A stretch of DNA of 64,000 nt from JAGRAX01 sp041391365 (GCA_041391365.1 JAWKOC010000003.1:124001-188000), one strand, 5' to 3'; numbered from the stretch's first letter, positions 9,186-17,586 are shown. Program-made: numbers and translations. Notes: generated from the letters alone by a model not told the origin.

Positions 9186-9647
9186 ATGATTGCAGAAGGA
9201 AAAAGCATTCCATCATTTTCGTTGGAAACAGACACGGGACAGACCCTCAAAGCCAAGGACCTCAAAGGATCCTATACGGTTCTCTATTTCTACCCCAAGG
9301 ACAATACCCCAGGATGCACCAAGGAAGCCTGTGGTTTCAAAAAACATCATCAGAAATTGACCAAACAAGGGGTCAACGTGATTGGCGTGAGCAAAGATAG
9401 CGTTTCCTCTCATCAAAAATTCAAACAGAAATACAAACTGCCCTTTGATTTGATCAGTGATCCTGACAACGAATTGGCACAGGCTTTGGGTGCCTATGGA
9501 GAAAAAAAACTCTATGGCAAAACCTACATGGGAACCCTTCGAAGCACATTCATCATCGATCCCAAGGGGAAGATTGAAAAAGTATTTGATAAGGTCAAAG
9601 CAGCCACGCACCCCGATGAAGTTCTCGACTACTTTCTGAAAAAATAG
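9186..9647 (+). CDS. bcp: thioredoxin-dependent thiol peroxidase (peroxiredoxin Q/BCP)
   Basis: Cytoplasmic peroxiredoxin that reduces hydrogen and organic peroxides using thioredoxin. The thioredoxin-fold sequence has the active-site segment YPKDNTPGCTKEACGF, with peroxidatic C44 and resolving C49 five residues apart, as in the atypical 2-Cys PrxQ group. TFIIDPKGKI and the C-terminal HPDEVL are also typical. I chose the ATG at 9186 (153 aa) over an upstream in-frame codon because AAGGAG lies 8-9 nt before it and family proteins begin here. trxA, the likely reductant source, is at the other end of the window. Confidence 0.96.
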   Translation: MIAEGKSIPSFSLETDTGQTLKAKDLKGSYTVLYFYPKDNTPGCTKEACGFKKHHQKLTKQGVNVIGVSKDSVSSHQKFKQKYKLPFDLISDPDNELAQALGAYGEKKLYGKTYMGTLRSTFIIDPKGKIEKVFDKVKAATHPDEVLDYFLKK

Positions 9648-9680
9648 GGCTACGATCGATTCGCATTGCGACTACGCAGT

Positions 9681-10553
9681 TTATCGTTTCAAAGGATCGA
9701 CGTTGAAAGCGTATCCAGGATCCAAAATGAAGTCTCTCTCCAACATGGGATCTTGGCGATCGCTGAGTCCGGCAACAGGAATCGCTGCCGCCATTTGCTC
9801 GTTGCGCATCAATCGTGCTTCTCGCAAATTGACGGAATACTCTTTGGCAAGGTCACGGATCAAATTGATTTTCTTTTCTTCAATGCCCGACAAACTTTCC
9901 AACTCTTTGGAATGTGTCTTTTTGAGCCAGGTTAAAGATGGAATGCCCATGGCAAAGAACTTTCGAAGATCCGAATCTGCTAACTCAGGCGATTTTTTGA
10001 GCAACCGATAAAAGGAAAGCAAATTTTTCACGGCCTTTCTCGAACCACGAGATCGAAGACGGAAATGGCTTTCGACTTCTTTGGATGCTTTTTGAAGAAC
10101 ATTTTTCATGACCTTTTGACCCTGAGGATCTTTTTCTCCCTTGGCCAATAGCAACAAGGCACGGAAAAAGGAGAGTTTTTCACAATGATCTTCGAGTTCA
10201 ACTTGATTGAGTTGTTCGACAACAGGGCTCACCACCATCTCCGCCAGTTCCAAGGTCAACCAATAATCTTCTCCTTGAACAAAGGCTTTGATGTAGCGAC
10301 CCAAGGGCGACAACACTTGGCGGATCATTTCCAAAAAAGTCTTTTGCATCTCAAACGTGCCGTAGTCGGGTTGAACATCAAAGTGTTCATCTGAGATGAG
10401 TTGAAAGTTATCAAAATCTAGTTCTGGTTCTTGAACATCTTCTCTGACTCCAGAGATGGCTTCTCCCAAGGCTAGATCGATTTCTTCCAAAAGTTCGTCA
10501 GGCAGTTCTTCGTGGATTTGGCTTTCGTCTCGCAAAAACAGATCTTCTTTCAT
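9681..10553 (-). CDS. uncharacterised acidic cytoplasmic protein
   Basis: I do not recognise a family. About 290 residues with no signal peptide or membrane helix. The N-terminal 60 residues are strongly acidic (DELPDELLEEIDLALGE). The middle is helical with charged repeats, and near residues 215-250 a stretch reading MGIPSLTWLKKTHSKELESLSGIEEKK resembles a helix-hairpin-helix in its glycine-hydrophobic pattern. The ATG at 10553 has GAGGA 7 nt upstream; an ATG at 10571 is also in frame. The gene is convergent with bcp and has no clear operon partner. Function unknown. Confidence 0.6.
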   Translation of the reverse strand: MKEDLFLRDESQIHEELPDELLEEIDLALGEAISGVREDVQEPELDFDNFQLISDEHFDVQPDYGTFEMQKTFLEMIRQVLSPLGRYIKAFVQGEDYWLTLELAEMVVSPVVEQLNQVELEDHCEKLSFFRALLLLAKGEKDPQGQKVMKNVLQKASKEVESHFRLRSRGSRKAVKNLLSFYRLLKKSPELADSDLRKFFAMGIPSLTWLKKTHSKELESLSGIEEKKINLIRDLAKEYSVNLREARLMRNEQMAAAIPVAGLSDRQDPMLERDFILDPGYAFNVDPLKR

Positions 10554-10571
10554 CTTTTCCTCGATTCCCAT

Positions 10572-10913
10572 TTCCCCTTTTCGCCTTGGTTTTGCTGCGT
10601 GTGCGAGAGGTATACGGCCAATTGCATGGGTGCTCGTGCACTCAAATTCTTTGCAAGCTTGATCAAACTAAACTTTTGTTTTTGCTTCATCCTACCCACA
10701 AAGAACATGGCGAAAGATTATCTTTCCCAGAGGCTTATTCCTGTTTGCAGGAATATCCCGAAAATAAGTGTAATTCACTGACATGTTCGGTCAAGAAAAT
10801 AGTTTTTTTTTCGTGACTTTGTATATTTCAGACAGGTAGCCACTTTGCGATCTAAGACTTTAGGAAGGTCTTGTGGCATGCGCAGATGCCCAAGAGGCGG
10901 TTGTCTTTTTTGA
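10572..10913. other. 342-bp intergenic gap
   Basis: No ORF or RNA signature is convincing here. It should hold the promoter of the acidic protein (leftward) and the 3' end of the bioY transcript. A T9 run lies near 10803-10811 on the plus strand, but I see no strong hairpin next to it. Confidence 0.4.
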
Positions 10914-11477
10914 TCAGCGGATCATCGCCGATGAAGGCGTAGCGCTGACCAAAGCTGTTTTGATCAAATCGCCAACCACAAAAGGTGCAAAACCCAGTGC
11001 CATGGCCTTGGCCATGGAAATGTTCAAAAACAAGCTGAGTTGAATCACGCCCGGAATAAAAAACAACATGGAGCAGGCCAAAAGCATGGCATATCTTTCA
11101 AGGGGTCTTACGGTCTCCCACTGAGGACGAATCCATTTGGCACACACATAACTCGCGGCCACAAAACCCACCAAATATCCTCCTGTAGGTCCATAAAGCA
11201 CTTGGACTCCATGTAGGTCTGTGGTGAAAAATGGTAGGCCTACGCAACCCAACAGCAAGTATACCAATTGCGCCCACACGGCATCCCGACCGAGCCACAA
11301 TGCCCCGGCCAATACAACCGCAGTTTGGAGGGAAATCGGAACAGGCGTAAATCCGAGAGGAATTTTGACCATGGCACTCAGACCTGTGATCAAGGCTAAG
11401 ATCAAAATACTGGCCGCACGTTTGGAGGCCGAAAGATCAGCCACAAAAGAAATCGAGGAAATGGATTGTGTTTTCAT
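10914..11477 (-). CDS. bioY: biotin transporter BioY (ECF S component)
   Basis: Integral membrane substrate-binding subunit for biotin uptake. The protein of about 187 residues has six hydrophobic segments and the family blocks IPLGFTPVPISLQTAVVLAG, GCVGLPFF, GPTGGYLVGFVAA and FVVGDLIKTAL. The frame stays open to 11681, but the first 68 residues of that longer reading are not family-like, so I use the ATG at 11477. No Shine-Dalgarno is evident. Energy-coupling EcfA/EcfT genes are not in the window; BioY can also work with a shared module or alone. I do not see biotin synthesis genes nearby. Confidence 0.9.
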   Translation of the reverse strand: MKTQSISSISFVADLSASKRAASILILALITGLSAMVKIPLGFTPVPISLQTAVVLAGALWLGRDAVWAQLVYLLLGCVGLPFFTTDLHGVQVLYGPTGGYLVGFVAASYVCAKWIRPQWETVRPLERYAMLLACSMLFFIPGVIQLSLFLNISMAKAMALGFAPFVVGDLIKTALVSATPSSAMIR

Positions 11478-11577
11478 GCGCCGAAAATGCCCTGATTTGC
11501 ACAAAGGGTCAAGGCAAAAGCTATGGCAAGGTCTGCCCCCAAAGATCCAATCTGTTTCGGTACGAGGATCTTTTTGA

Positions 11578-11583
11578 TATAAC
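11578..11583 (+). promoter_or_regulatory. putative -10 (TATAAC) of the exported protein gene at 11590
   Basis: TATAAC ends 6 nt before the ATG at 11590, another leaderless-type arrangement. The intervening AGAAGG abuts the ATG and is too close to act as a Shine-Dalgarno. Confidence 0.45.
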
Positions 11584-11589
11584 AGAAGG

Positions 11590-12198
11590 ATGAAAATCAC
11601 GATCATGTTTGCTGGATTGTCTTTGCTTTGGGTGATGTCCGCTGGGGCGGAAAGTTTTGCCTTGAAAAGCGGAGAAATCATCGAAGGAAAGGTGACAGAT
11701 CATCCAGCCAAGATCACGATCAAAACCGATCAAGGAGAAAAGCGAACCATCAGTTTTGAGGATTTGCTATCGTACTCCAAAGAGGCTTCGCTCGTGCCAA
11801 CCGCTTCCTCACATCACCCTGAAAAAAATGGAGAGGAAAAAGATCCTCCCATGCAAGATCTCACGGCACTTGAAAACAAAGACGAACGATTTGATACCCC
11901 TCTTCACACCTTCGAAACCTGGAAAGAAGCAGCGCTTTCTGGAGACATCAAACTGATGTCCCAATGTTATGTTTCTTATTTGCAAGAAGATGTGAAAAAA
12001 AGTTTGAAAAAACTTTCCAAGACGATTCGCAAAGATATGGCCAAGAGTACGGCGATGACCAATTTTATTCCCGATCAACCCGAGATGCAGTCAGATACGC
12101 GCGCTTCACTGGATGTCACCTGGGCCAAAGATGAACAAAGCCAAACCCAAACTTTGCATTTTCAAAAAGAAAAAGAGCAATGGAAGTTGATTCAGTAG
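11590..12198 (+). CDS. exported protein of unknown function
   Basis: 202 residues with a signal peptide (cleavage expected after VMSAGA, about residue 20). A short segment then reads FALKSGEIIEGKVTDHPAKI, which resembles the small beta-domain 'LKDGRVIEGKV' seen in many exported deltaproteobacterial proteins. A low-complexity linker (about 65-100) follows. The C-terminal region (105-202) starts with FETWKEAALSGD and ends with HFQKEKEQWKLIQ, a layout like NTF2-fold/DUF4878-type lipoprotein domains. Fold assignment is inference. It is convergent with ispF and stands alone. Confidence 0.65.
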   Translation: MKITIMFAGLSLLWVMSAGAESFALKSGEIIEGKVTDHPAKITIKTDQGEKRTISFEDLLSYSKEASLVPTASSHHPEKNGEEKDPPMQDLTALENKDERFDTPLHTFETWKEAALSGDIKLMSQCYVSYLQEDVKKSLKKLSKTIRKDMAKSTAMTNFIPDQPEMQSDTRASLDVTWAKDEQSQTQTLHFQKEKEQWKLIQ

Positions 12199-12228
12199 AA
12201 TCCCTTGCATCTTAAAAAAAATGTTTGT

Positions 12229-12744
12229 CTAACATTCTAGGGTTGGCTCTTTGAGATCCCATCGCAGATCGCTTTTGCCAATAAGCACCACCACCGTGGC
12301 GGCCAATCCTTCGTCTCGTCCCAAAGCCCCCATTTTTTCTGGTCTTGTGGCTTTCACACTGATGTGATCGACAGGAACCATCATGACCTTGGAAAGATTG
12401 CTGCGAATTTCATTGATGTAATCTTTGAGTTTGGGTTTTTCGGTGATGATGGTGGAATCTACATTGATGAGTTTCCATCCGCGCGCTTGGATTTTTTGAT
12501 AGACGGCCTTAAGAAAATCCATGCTGTTGCGATTTTTGTTGGTGGGATCTGTGTCAGAAAAGTGTTGCCCCAAATCTCCCAAGGCCAAGGCCCCCAGCAA
12601 AGCATCGCAAATGGCATGAGTCAAGGCGTCTCCATCGGAGTGACCTTTGAGTCCATAAGGATGGTCAATGGTTACACCTCCCAATACAAGAGGTTTGTCT
12701 TTTTCAAAAGGATGCGTGTCAAATCCTTGTCCAATGCGAATCAT
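12229..12744 (-). CDS. ispF: 2-C-methyl-D-erythritol 2,4-cyclodiphosphate synthase IspF
   Basis: Fifth enzyme of the MEP isoprenoid pathway; cyclises CDP-ME-2-phosphate. From the ATG at 12744 the protein is 171 aa, with metal-binding D9-T-H11 in RIGQGFDTHPF, GHSDGDALTHAICDALLGA, DTDPTNKN and VKATRPEKMGALGR, all family hallmarks. The frame is open further upstream but that part belongs to ispD in another frame. The start overlaps the ispD stop by 4 nt (ATGA), so the two are translationally coupled, as in many proteobacteria. Confidence 0.97.
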   Translation of the reverse strand: MIRIGQGFDTHPFEKDKPLVLGGVTIDHPYGLKGHSDGDALTHAICDALLGALALGDLGQHFSDTDPTNKNRNSMDFLKAVYQKIQARGWKLINVDSTIITEKPKLKDYINEIRSNLSKVMMVPVDHISVKATRPEKMGALGRDEGLAATVVVLIGKSDLRWDLKEPTLEC

Positions 12745-13457
12745 CTGGTTTTCTCCTGACCTTCCATGGTGATCATGGCCTGCGCGAGCAAAATGTCTTC
12801 GGGATACGTGATTTTGATGTTTTGCGAACTGGAAGACACCACACAAATGTTACCGCCATACTGATGCGCTACCGAGGCATCGTCAGTGGTGTTTGCATGG
12901 TTTTCTTGAGCATGATCATACGCTTTCAAAATCCATGGGAATCGAAAAACTTGGGGAGTTTGCATGGCCCATACATCTTTTCGATCCAAAGTTTGTGTGA
13001 TTTTTTCTCCGTGGACTTTTTGCAAGGTATCTCGCACAGGGTGCGCACAAATGGCTCCGTCAAATTCGAAGCATTTTTCGATGGCCTGCCATAAATCATT
13101 TGATGTCAAAAAACATCGAGCCCCATCATGGATGGCGACCACTTGAGTTTGGTTGCTCACGACCTTCAAACCCTTGTGAACGGATTCTTGTCTCGTTTCT
13201 CCCCCGGCAACAATGGCGGAAATTTTATCAAGACCTTCGGTGTGCATGCGATGCATGAGAGGATCAGAAACATACTCTTGTGGCAGCACTACGATGATCT
13301 GTGAAACAAAATCCATGTCTTGGATGGATTCTAAGGTTCTTCTCAAAATCGATTTTCCTAGAATGGGATAAAATTGTTTTGGCTGATCATGGCCAAATCG
13401 ACTGCCGTGTCCCGCAGCCGTGACCAATACCGTTACCCAAGGGGGGCTTGAAATCAT
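12741..13457 (-). CDS. ispD: 2-C-methyl-D-erythritol 4-phosphate cytidylyltransferase IspD
   Basis: Third MEP-pathway enzyme; couples MEP with CTP. The 238 residues carry the N-terminal CTP-binding loop VTAAGHGSRFG followed by PKQFYPILGKSILRRTLE, then AVVAIHDGARCFLT-type, MQTPQVFR, TDDASVAHQYG and KITYPEDILLAQ motifs. It overlaps carD upstream and ispF downstream by 4 nt each, giving a carD-ispD-ispF operon in which a global regulator leads two isoprenoid genes. Confidence 0.97.
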   Translation of the reverse strand: MISSPPWVTVLVTAAGHGSRFGHDQPKQFYPILGKSILRRTLESIQDMDFVSQIIVVLPQEYVSDPLMHRMHTEGLDKISAIVAGGETRQESVHKGLKVVSNQTQVVAIHDGARCFLTSNDLWQAIEKCFEFDGAICAHPVRDTLQKVHGEKITQTLDRKDVWAMQTPQVFRFPWILKAYDHAQENHANTTDDASVAHQYGGNICVVSSSSQNIKITYPEDILLAQAMITMEGQEKTR

Positions 13458-14206
13458 GATGAAAAATAACTGGCGATGGTGGTTTCAATTTCATTTTCGC
13501 TTACCTCTTTGGCAAGCGCCAATTCTTTGACCAACAAAGCCCGTGCGGTATCTAACATCTTTCGCTCTCCGAATGAAAGCGTCTTGGTTTTTTTCAACGT
13601 GTACAAATCTCTCATCACCTGGGCAATTTCGAGCACGGAACCGGTTTTGATTTTTTCCATGTATTCTCGGTAGCGACGATTCCAAGTTGTGGTATCGATT
13701 TTAACTTCACGTTGATCTTCAAACACTTTGAAGACTTTGGCCACGCTCCGAGCTGGAATCAATTCCCTCAAACCCGCATTCTTGGCGTTGTTTTTGGGAA
13801 TCATGACCATCATGTCGTTGTCCAAAATTCTCATGACATAAAAGGACACAATGGTTCCTGAAATTTCTTTGTTGTCGATGCGTTCGATCACACCTACCCC
13901 ATGTGCTGGATAGACAGCTCGATCTCCCACATTGAATTCGATGACTTTTCCTTTGGCTGTGGCCTTGGCGGGAGTTTTTTTGGCATTTTTTTCCGCAGCC
14001 ATTTTCAGTGCGGCTTCACGAATGGCTTGCGCGGTTTTTTTCACGCTTTTTTTGGATACAACCTTCTTTTTTTCCAGCGTCACGTTGGTGGTCAACTCGG
14101 TTTTGGCCACGCTACTGGCGGTTTTTTTCTTGGTGGTGGTTTTTTTGGCGGTCTTCGCCTTTGAAGCAGAGGTTTTTTTTCGTGAAGTTGTGGTTTTTGC
14201 CGCCAT
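13454..14206 (-). CDS. carD: CarD-family RNA-polymerase-binding regulator with Lys/Ala/Thr-rich tail
   Basis: CarD proteins bind the RNA polymerase beta subunit and stabilise open complexes. Residues 91-250 form the CarD module: EFNVGDRAVYPAHGVGVIERI opens the RID domain, and the C-terminal helical DNA-binding part includes TWNRRYREYMEKIKTG and LSFGERKMLDTARALLVKE. Ahead of it is an 85-90 residue tail made almost only of Lys, Ala, Thr and Ser (KKTTTKKKTASS, KKTPAKATAKG), like histone H1 C-termini. Mycobacterial CarD lacks such a tail. The tail may bind DNA non-specifically (inference). First gene of carD-ispD-ispF. Confidence 0.93.
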   Translation of the reverse strand: MAAKTTTSRKKTSASKAKTAKKTTTKKKTASSVAKTELTTNVTLEKKKVVSKKSVKKTAQAIREAALKMAAEKNAKKTPAKATAKGKVIEFNVGDRAVYPAHGVGVIERIDNKEISGTIVSFYVMRILDNDMMVMIPKNNAKNAGLRELIPARSVAKVFKVFEDQREVKIDTTTWNRRYREYMEKIKTGSVLEIAQVMRDLYTLKKTKTLSFGERKMLDTARALLVKELALAKEVSENEIETTIASYFSS

Positions 14207-14265
14207 TTTAGGCTGCTATGTATATCAAAATTTGCAGCGTTTGGATAGCACCTTCGAGGCCGCCG

Positions 14266-15186
14266 TTACAAAATCGAAAGCCCACGAATCAGCGACGAAA
14301 CCTTGGAAACACCCTGCTGCTGAAGCTGATCGCAAAGCTCCTGCTTGATGATGACCATGGCTCGCGTATGAACAAAGTTTTGCGTCCCGATTTGAACTGC
14401 ACTTGCGCCGCAAAGCATAAACTCCATCACATCCTTTCCTGAGGATATGCCTCCAATGCCTACAATAGGAACCTCCATGGCACTGGCCACTTCCAGCACC
14501 TTGGCCAAGGCAATGGGTTTGATGGCAGGTCCGGTCAATCCTCCATAGACATTCGAGAGCAGAGGAGTTTTTGTGCGAAGATCAATGGCGGTGGCCTTGA
14601 CGGAATTGATCAGAGACAATGCTTGAGCCCCCCCGTCCACAGCGGCTTTGGCAAGCGAGCGGATGTCGGTGATGTTGGGTGTGAGTTTCGCCCACAAGGG
14701 TTTGTCGGAAACCTGAGAGATTTTGTCCAACAATTTTTGTACTTCGACGGGATCGGTCCCCAGATCCAATCCCCCCTTGTCCACATTGGGACAAGAAACA
14801 TTGATTTCCAAGGCACTGACGCCTTCTACACCTTTGAATTCACGCGCCACGGCCACAAAATCATCTGGATCTTTTCCATAGACGTTGACGATGACATGGG
14901 TGTCAAAGCGGGCCAGAGCGGGCAGCTTGTCTGCGAGGAAGGCCTCCACTCCAATGTTGTTCAACCCGATGGAATTGATCATGCCGCTTCGGGTTTCGGC
15001 GACGCGATGAGGAGGATTGCCTTCTCGTGGTTTGAGCGAAAGTCCTTTGGTGACAAAAGCTCCAATCTCATTGAGATCCAGCAAAGGGTCAAATTCAATC
15101 CCATATCCAAACGTTCCCGATGCGCCAATCAAGGGATTGTTCAATTCTAATTCACCAACCATGGTGCGAAGATCAGGTGTGGACAT
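14266..15186 (-). CDS. pyrD: dihydroorotate dehydrogenase, class 1B-type (PyrD)
   Basis: Oxidises dihydroorotate to orotate in pyrimidine synthesis. The 306-residue TIM barrel with FMN contacts shows GASGTFGYG, NSIGLNN, EINVSCPNV with catalytic C132, KLTPNITDI, GGLTGPAIKP and GIGGISSGKDVMEFMLCGASAVQIGT. A cysteine base and this length indicate class 1, most like 1B. Class 1B enzymes normally pair with the PyrK electron-transfer subunit, which is not in the window. The ATG at 15186 has AAGGAT 4 nt upstream. It lies 59 nt before carD on the same strand. Confidence 0.95.
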   Translation of the reverse strand: MSTPDLRTMVGELELNNPLIGASGTFGYGIEFDPLLDLNEIGAFVTKGLSLKPREGNPPHRVAETRSGMINSIGLNNIGVEAFLADKLPALARFDTHVIVNVYGKDPDDFVAVAREFKGVEGVSALEINVSCPNVDKGGLDLGTDPVEVQKLLDKISQVSDKPLWAKLTPNITDIRSLAKAAVDGGAQALSLINSVKATAIDLRTKTPLLSNVYGGLTGPAIKPIALAKVLEVASAMEVPIVGIGGISSGKDVMEFMLCGASAVQIGTQNFVHTRAMVIIKQELCDQLQQQGVSKVSSLIRGLSIL

Positions 15187-15266
15187 GTTGATCCTTCATA
15201 TCCTAGCCTAGGGCCAAGGCCAAGCATCTGATCATGGAGTCCAAAGCCATGGCGATATATGGCAAT

Positions 15267-15349
15267 GTATGCACACCTGTGGATACAAAAAATATAATGA
15301 TATTCATAAATTAACTACATTGCGGCATTTTTGCACGAACTTATCCACA
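15267..15349. promoter_or_regulatory. cluster of DnaA-box-like 9-mers around an AT-rich stretch
   Basis: TTATCCACA (15341-15349) is a perfect DnaA box. TGTGGATAC (15278-15286) is an inverted box with one mismatch, and GTATGCACA (15267-15275) is a forward box with one mismatch. Bases 15287-15320 between the inverted pair are almost all A/T. This could be a small origin element, a DnaA-regulated promoter or chance. Neighbours (pyrD, gshB) are not typical origin genes. Confidence 0.35.
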
Positions 15350-15369
15350 AGATGATGGTTTGGCTTTTC

Positions 15370-15604
15370 TCCCCAGCCCTTGGGGGTGGTATTGGCGTCT
15401 TTCCCTGACAGACAAGAACGCGAAATTCTGAGAAAATCTTTTTTGTGCCACCTCTCTCCTCACCGATTGGGTGGTGCAGAGTCTCTCCCTAGGGGAGGCT
15501 TGTTAGACCCTTGATTCACATTCCGTCTAGCTCTGATACGGCTAGAACTCTTTCTCCAGGGAATGGACGTGGGGCCTCATAAAGGGGTCCCACGTTTTTA
15601 TTTT
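15370..15604 (+). ncRNA. candidate plus-strand small RNA ending in an intrinsic terminator
   Basis: The 411-bp gap between pyrD and gshB has no ORF but contains several hairpins in a row: CCCCA/TGGGG (15371-15386), CTCCC/GGGAG near 15490, TCTAGCT/GGCTAGA near 15525-15546, and the terminator below. The terminator's T-run is on the plus strand, while both flanking genes run on the minus strand, so it serves neither. That argues for an independent plus-strand transcript. I see no SRP, tmRNA or RNase P core motif. 6S RNA cannot be excluded. The 5' end is a guess. Confidence 0.4.
15567..15604 (+). terminator. rho-independent terminator (plus strand)
   Basis: A 10-bp stem (ACGTGGGGCC / GGTCCCACGT, one G-T wobble) with a 9-nt loop is followed by TTTTTATTTT. 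On the minus strand the stem is not followed by T's. Confidence 0.75.
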
Positions 15605-16557
15605 CGGAGGTTTTTCTCCATCTGATCCACAAAATATTTTGTGGCATCAAAATCACTGCCTTCAGATATTTCTCGAAGACCGAGGGGACTGGTGAGATTG
15701 AATTCAGTGACTTTCTTCCCGATGATGTCGATCCCCACAAAAAAAACTCCCCACTTGCGCAGCAGAGGTCTCATTTTTTTGGCAATGCTCTTGTGCGTAA
15801 CCGAGAGAGGTTTGACGATGGCCTTGGCACCCGAGCTCAAATTTCCCCTATGATCTTTTCCCTGAGGCATCCGCGCAATCACATAGGGAAGCTCTTTGCC
15901 ATCCACAAAAAGCATTCGGTGATCGCCTTTTTTGATTTGAGGGAGATATTTTTGCAAACAGATGGTGCGTTGAAAATCCAAGGTCAGGTTTTCCAAAATC
16001 ACATTGCGATTGGGAGACTCGTGATCAATCAAGAAAATGGATTTTCCTCCCATCATGTTCAAAGGTTTTCCCACGACTTTCTTGTGACGATCCACAAACT
16101 CGTTGAGAATATTTTTGTTTTTGGAAAATAACGTGGGCGGAGCCATGTCCGCAAACATGCTGACGGAAAATTTTTCGTTGATGGAACGAAGAAGTCCTGG
16201 ATCATTGATCACCCACAACCCCTGCTCTTTTGCACGATCCAAAACATAGGTTGCGTGGATATATTCCATGTTGAACGGTGGATCTTTGCGCATCAAAAGC
16301 GCATCAAACTCCGTCAAGGCCACAGTTTGATCAGGTCCTTGCGTCCAGGAAGGAAATCCATCTTCTCGAAGGGTCAACTGACGAGCCACACCACATGCCA
16401 TACCGTTTTCCACGAAAAGATCTTCTGTGCGCATCACATAGACATTCCATCCACGAGATTGCATCTGTGCACACATCGCAATGGAGGTATCTTTGTCGAA
16501 CTTGAGCTTTTCAAGAGGGTCGAGAACAAATGCAATATATGGGGTATCGTGCTTCAT
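15598..16557 (-). CDS. gshB: glutathione synthetase GshB
   Basis: ATP-grasp enzyme joining glycine to gamma-glutamylcysteine. The 319 residues include AFVLDPLEKLKFDKDTS, LMRKDPPFNMEYI, INDPGLLRSINEKF, KPLNMMGGKSIF, YLPQIKKGDHRMLFVDGK, GNLSSG and GKKVTEFNLTSPLGLREI, with the final NLTSP metal-binding loop. Length matches the proteobacterial enzyme (about 315). gshA is not in the window. The start overlaps the perM stop by 4 nt. The gene stops directly at the plus-strand terminator. Confidence 0.97.
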   Translation of the reverse strand: MKHDTPYIAFVLDPLEKLKFDKDTSIAMCAQMQSRGWNVYVMRTEDLFVENGMACGVARQLTLREDGFPSWTQGPDQTVALTEFDALLMRKDPPFNMEYIHATYVLDRAKEQGLWVINDPGLLRSINEKFSVSMFADMAPPTLFSKNKNILNEFVDRHKKVVGKPLNMMGGKSIFLIDHESPNRNVILENLTLDFQRTICLQKYLPQIKKGDHRMLFVDGKELPYVIARMPQGKDHRGNLSSGAKAIVKPLSVTHKSIAKKMRPLLRKWGVFFVGIDIIGKKVTEFNLTSPLGLREISEGSDFDATKYFVDQMEKNLRK

Positions 16558-17573
16558 CGCTGCATTGTATTCGGAAAACGTCCAGCCAACAACTCTGCAA
16601 GGGGTTGCGTGGTTTCTATTTTGGCAAATACCATTTTGACGATAGCGGTGATGGGGACAGCCAAAAACAATCCCGAAAGTCCCCAGATCAATCCCCAGAA
16701 CATCAAAAACACCAAAATGGTGACGGGATGCAAATCCAGACTTTCCCCCATGATTTTGGGTTCAATGTAGTTTCCGATGAGCGACTGAATCAAACTGCAC
16801 AGGCCCATGATCAAAAAAAACCTCCACCCCATTCCAAACTGCAAGACGATCACAGGCAAGGGAATGAGCGTGGCCACGATCGATCCGATATTGGGAATGA
16901 AGTTGAAGGCAAAGGTGAGAGTGGCAAACATCAGCGCAAGATCTACTCCAAACCCATACAATACCGCTCCTACCAGAATGGCCGTTGCAAACGAGGTCGC
17001 CGTTTTTGTCGATACATAGGATGAAATCTGATGTAAAATTTTTTCCATCATGGCACTGCTTTGATCCGGATTTTTGTTCTCGCCCACCACCAAGAACAAC
17101 ACGAAAACAATCACCAACAAAGCATTGCCCACGAAAGAAAACACCAGCCCCGTGAGATTGGTTGCATACGAAAAAATGGGGAGACCGAGAATGTATTTTT
17201 TGACGATCGCGCGATTGAGTTCATATCCATAGTCGTTGGCTTTGTCTGAAATCCACCCCACCAAATCAAAAATCTTTTTTCGATACAAATCTGCACCTTG
17301 CAAAAACTCCTCGATTGAGGACGTAAGAATCAAAATCATTCCCGCAGAAAAAGCCAAAAAAAGAAGGAGCGTCACGGAAACCGCCAGTGCACGATTGAGT
17401 TTGAGACGATATTGCATCCATGAGATGATGGGCGTAAGCACTGCATAGAAAAAAATCGAAAACACAAAAGGAACCAACACGGCTTTTGTGTAGACCAGGG
17501 CTCCTGTGGTGGCAATTGTTGCAAGAATGATCAAACAAAAATGATTGATCAGCGCCATGGTTTTGCGTTGCAT
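16554..17573 (-). CDS. AI-2E/PerM-family membrane protein
   Basis: Polytopic inner-membrane protein of the family that includes PerM, TqsA and Na+/H+ antiporter-like members; substrates vary and cannot be assigned here. Hydrophobic segments lie at the N-terminus (two to three), a soluble helical insert at about 85-140, and a C-terminal block of five helices. The insert and block include FNFIPNIGSIVATLIPLP and LIGNYIEPKIMGESLDLHP, the family signature. The frame opens at a TTG at 17609; I use the ATG at 17573 because TATAGT lies 7 nt upstream. It is co-transcribed with gshB (4-nt overlap). Confidence 0.88.
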   Translation of the reverse strand: MQRKTMALINHFCLIILATIATTGALVYTKAVLVPFVFSIFFYAVLTPIISWMQYRLKLNRALAVSVTLLLFLAFSAGMILILTSSIEEFLQGADLYRKKIFDLVGWISDKANDYGYELNRAIVKKYILGLPIFSYATNLTGLVFSFVGNALLVIVFVLFLVVGENKNPDQSSAMMEKILHQISSYVSTKTATSFATAILVGAVLYGFGVDLALMFATLTFAFNFIPNIGSIVATLIPLPVIVLQFGMGWRFFLIMGLCSLIQSLIGNYIEPKIMGESLDLHPVTILVFLMFWGLIWGLSGLFLAVPITAIVKMVFAKIETTQPLAELLAGRFPNTMQR

Positions 17574-17580
17574 GGATCCG

Positions 17581-17586
17581 ACTATA
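17581..17586 (-). promoter_or_regulatory. putative -10 (TATAGT) of perM-gshB
   Basis: TATAGT on the minus strand sits 7 nt before the ATG at 17573 and fits the leaderless spacing seen elsewhere in the window. Confidence 0.45.

Noticed and set aside
15370..15604. SRP RNA, tmRNA or RNase P RNA identity for the structured gap
   Set aside because: The conserved cores (the GGAAGG/GCAGC SRP apical loop, the RNase P CR-I/CR-V blocks and the tmRNA tRNA-like end) are not present on either strand.
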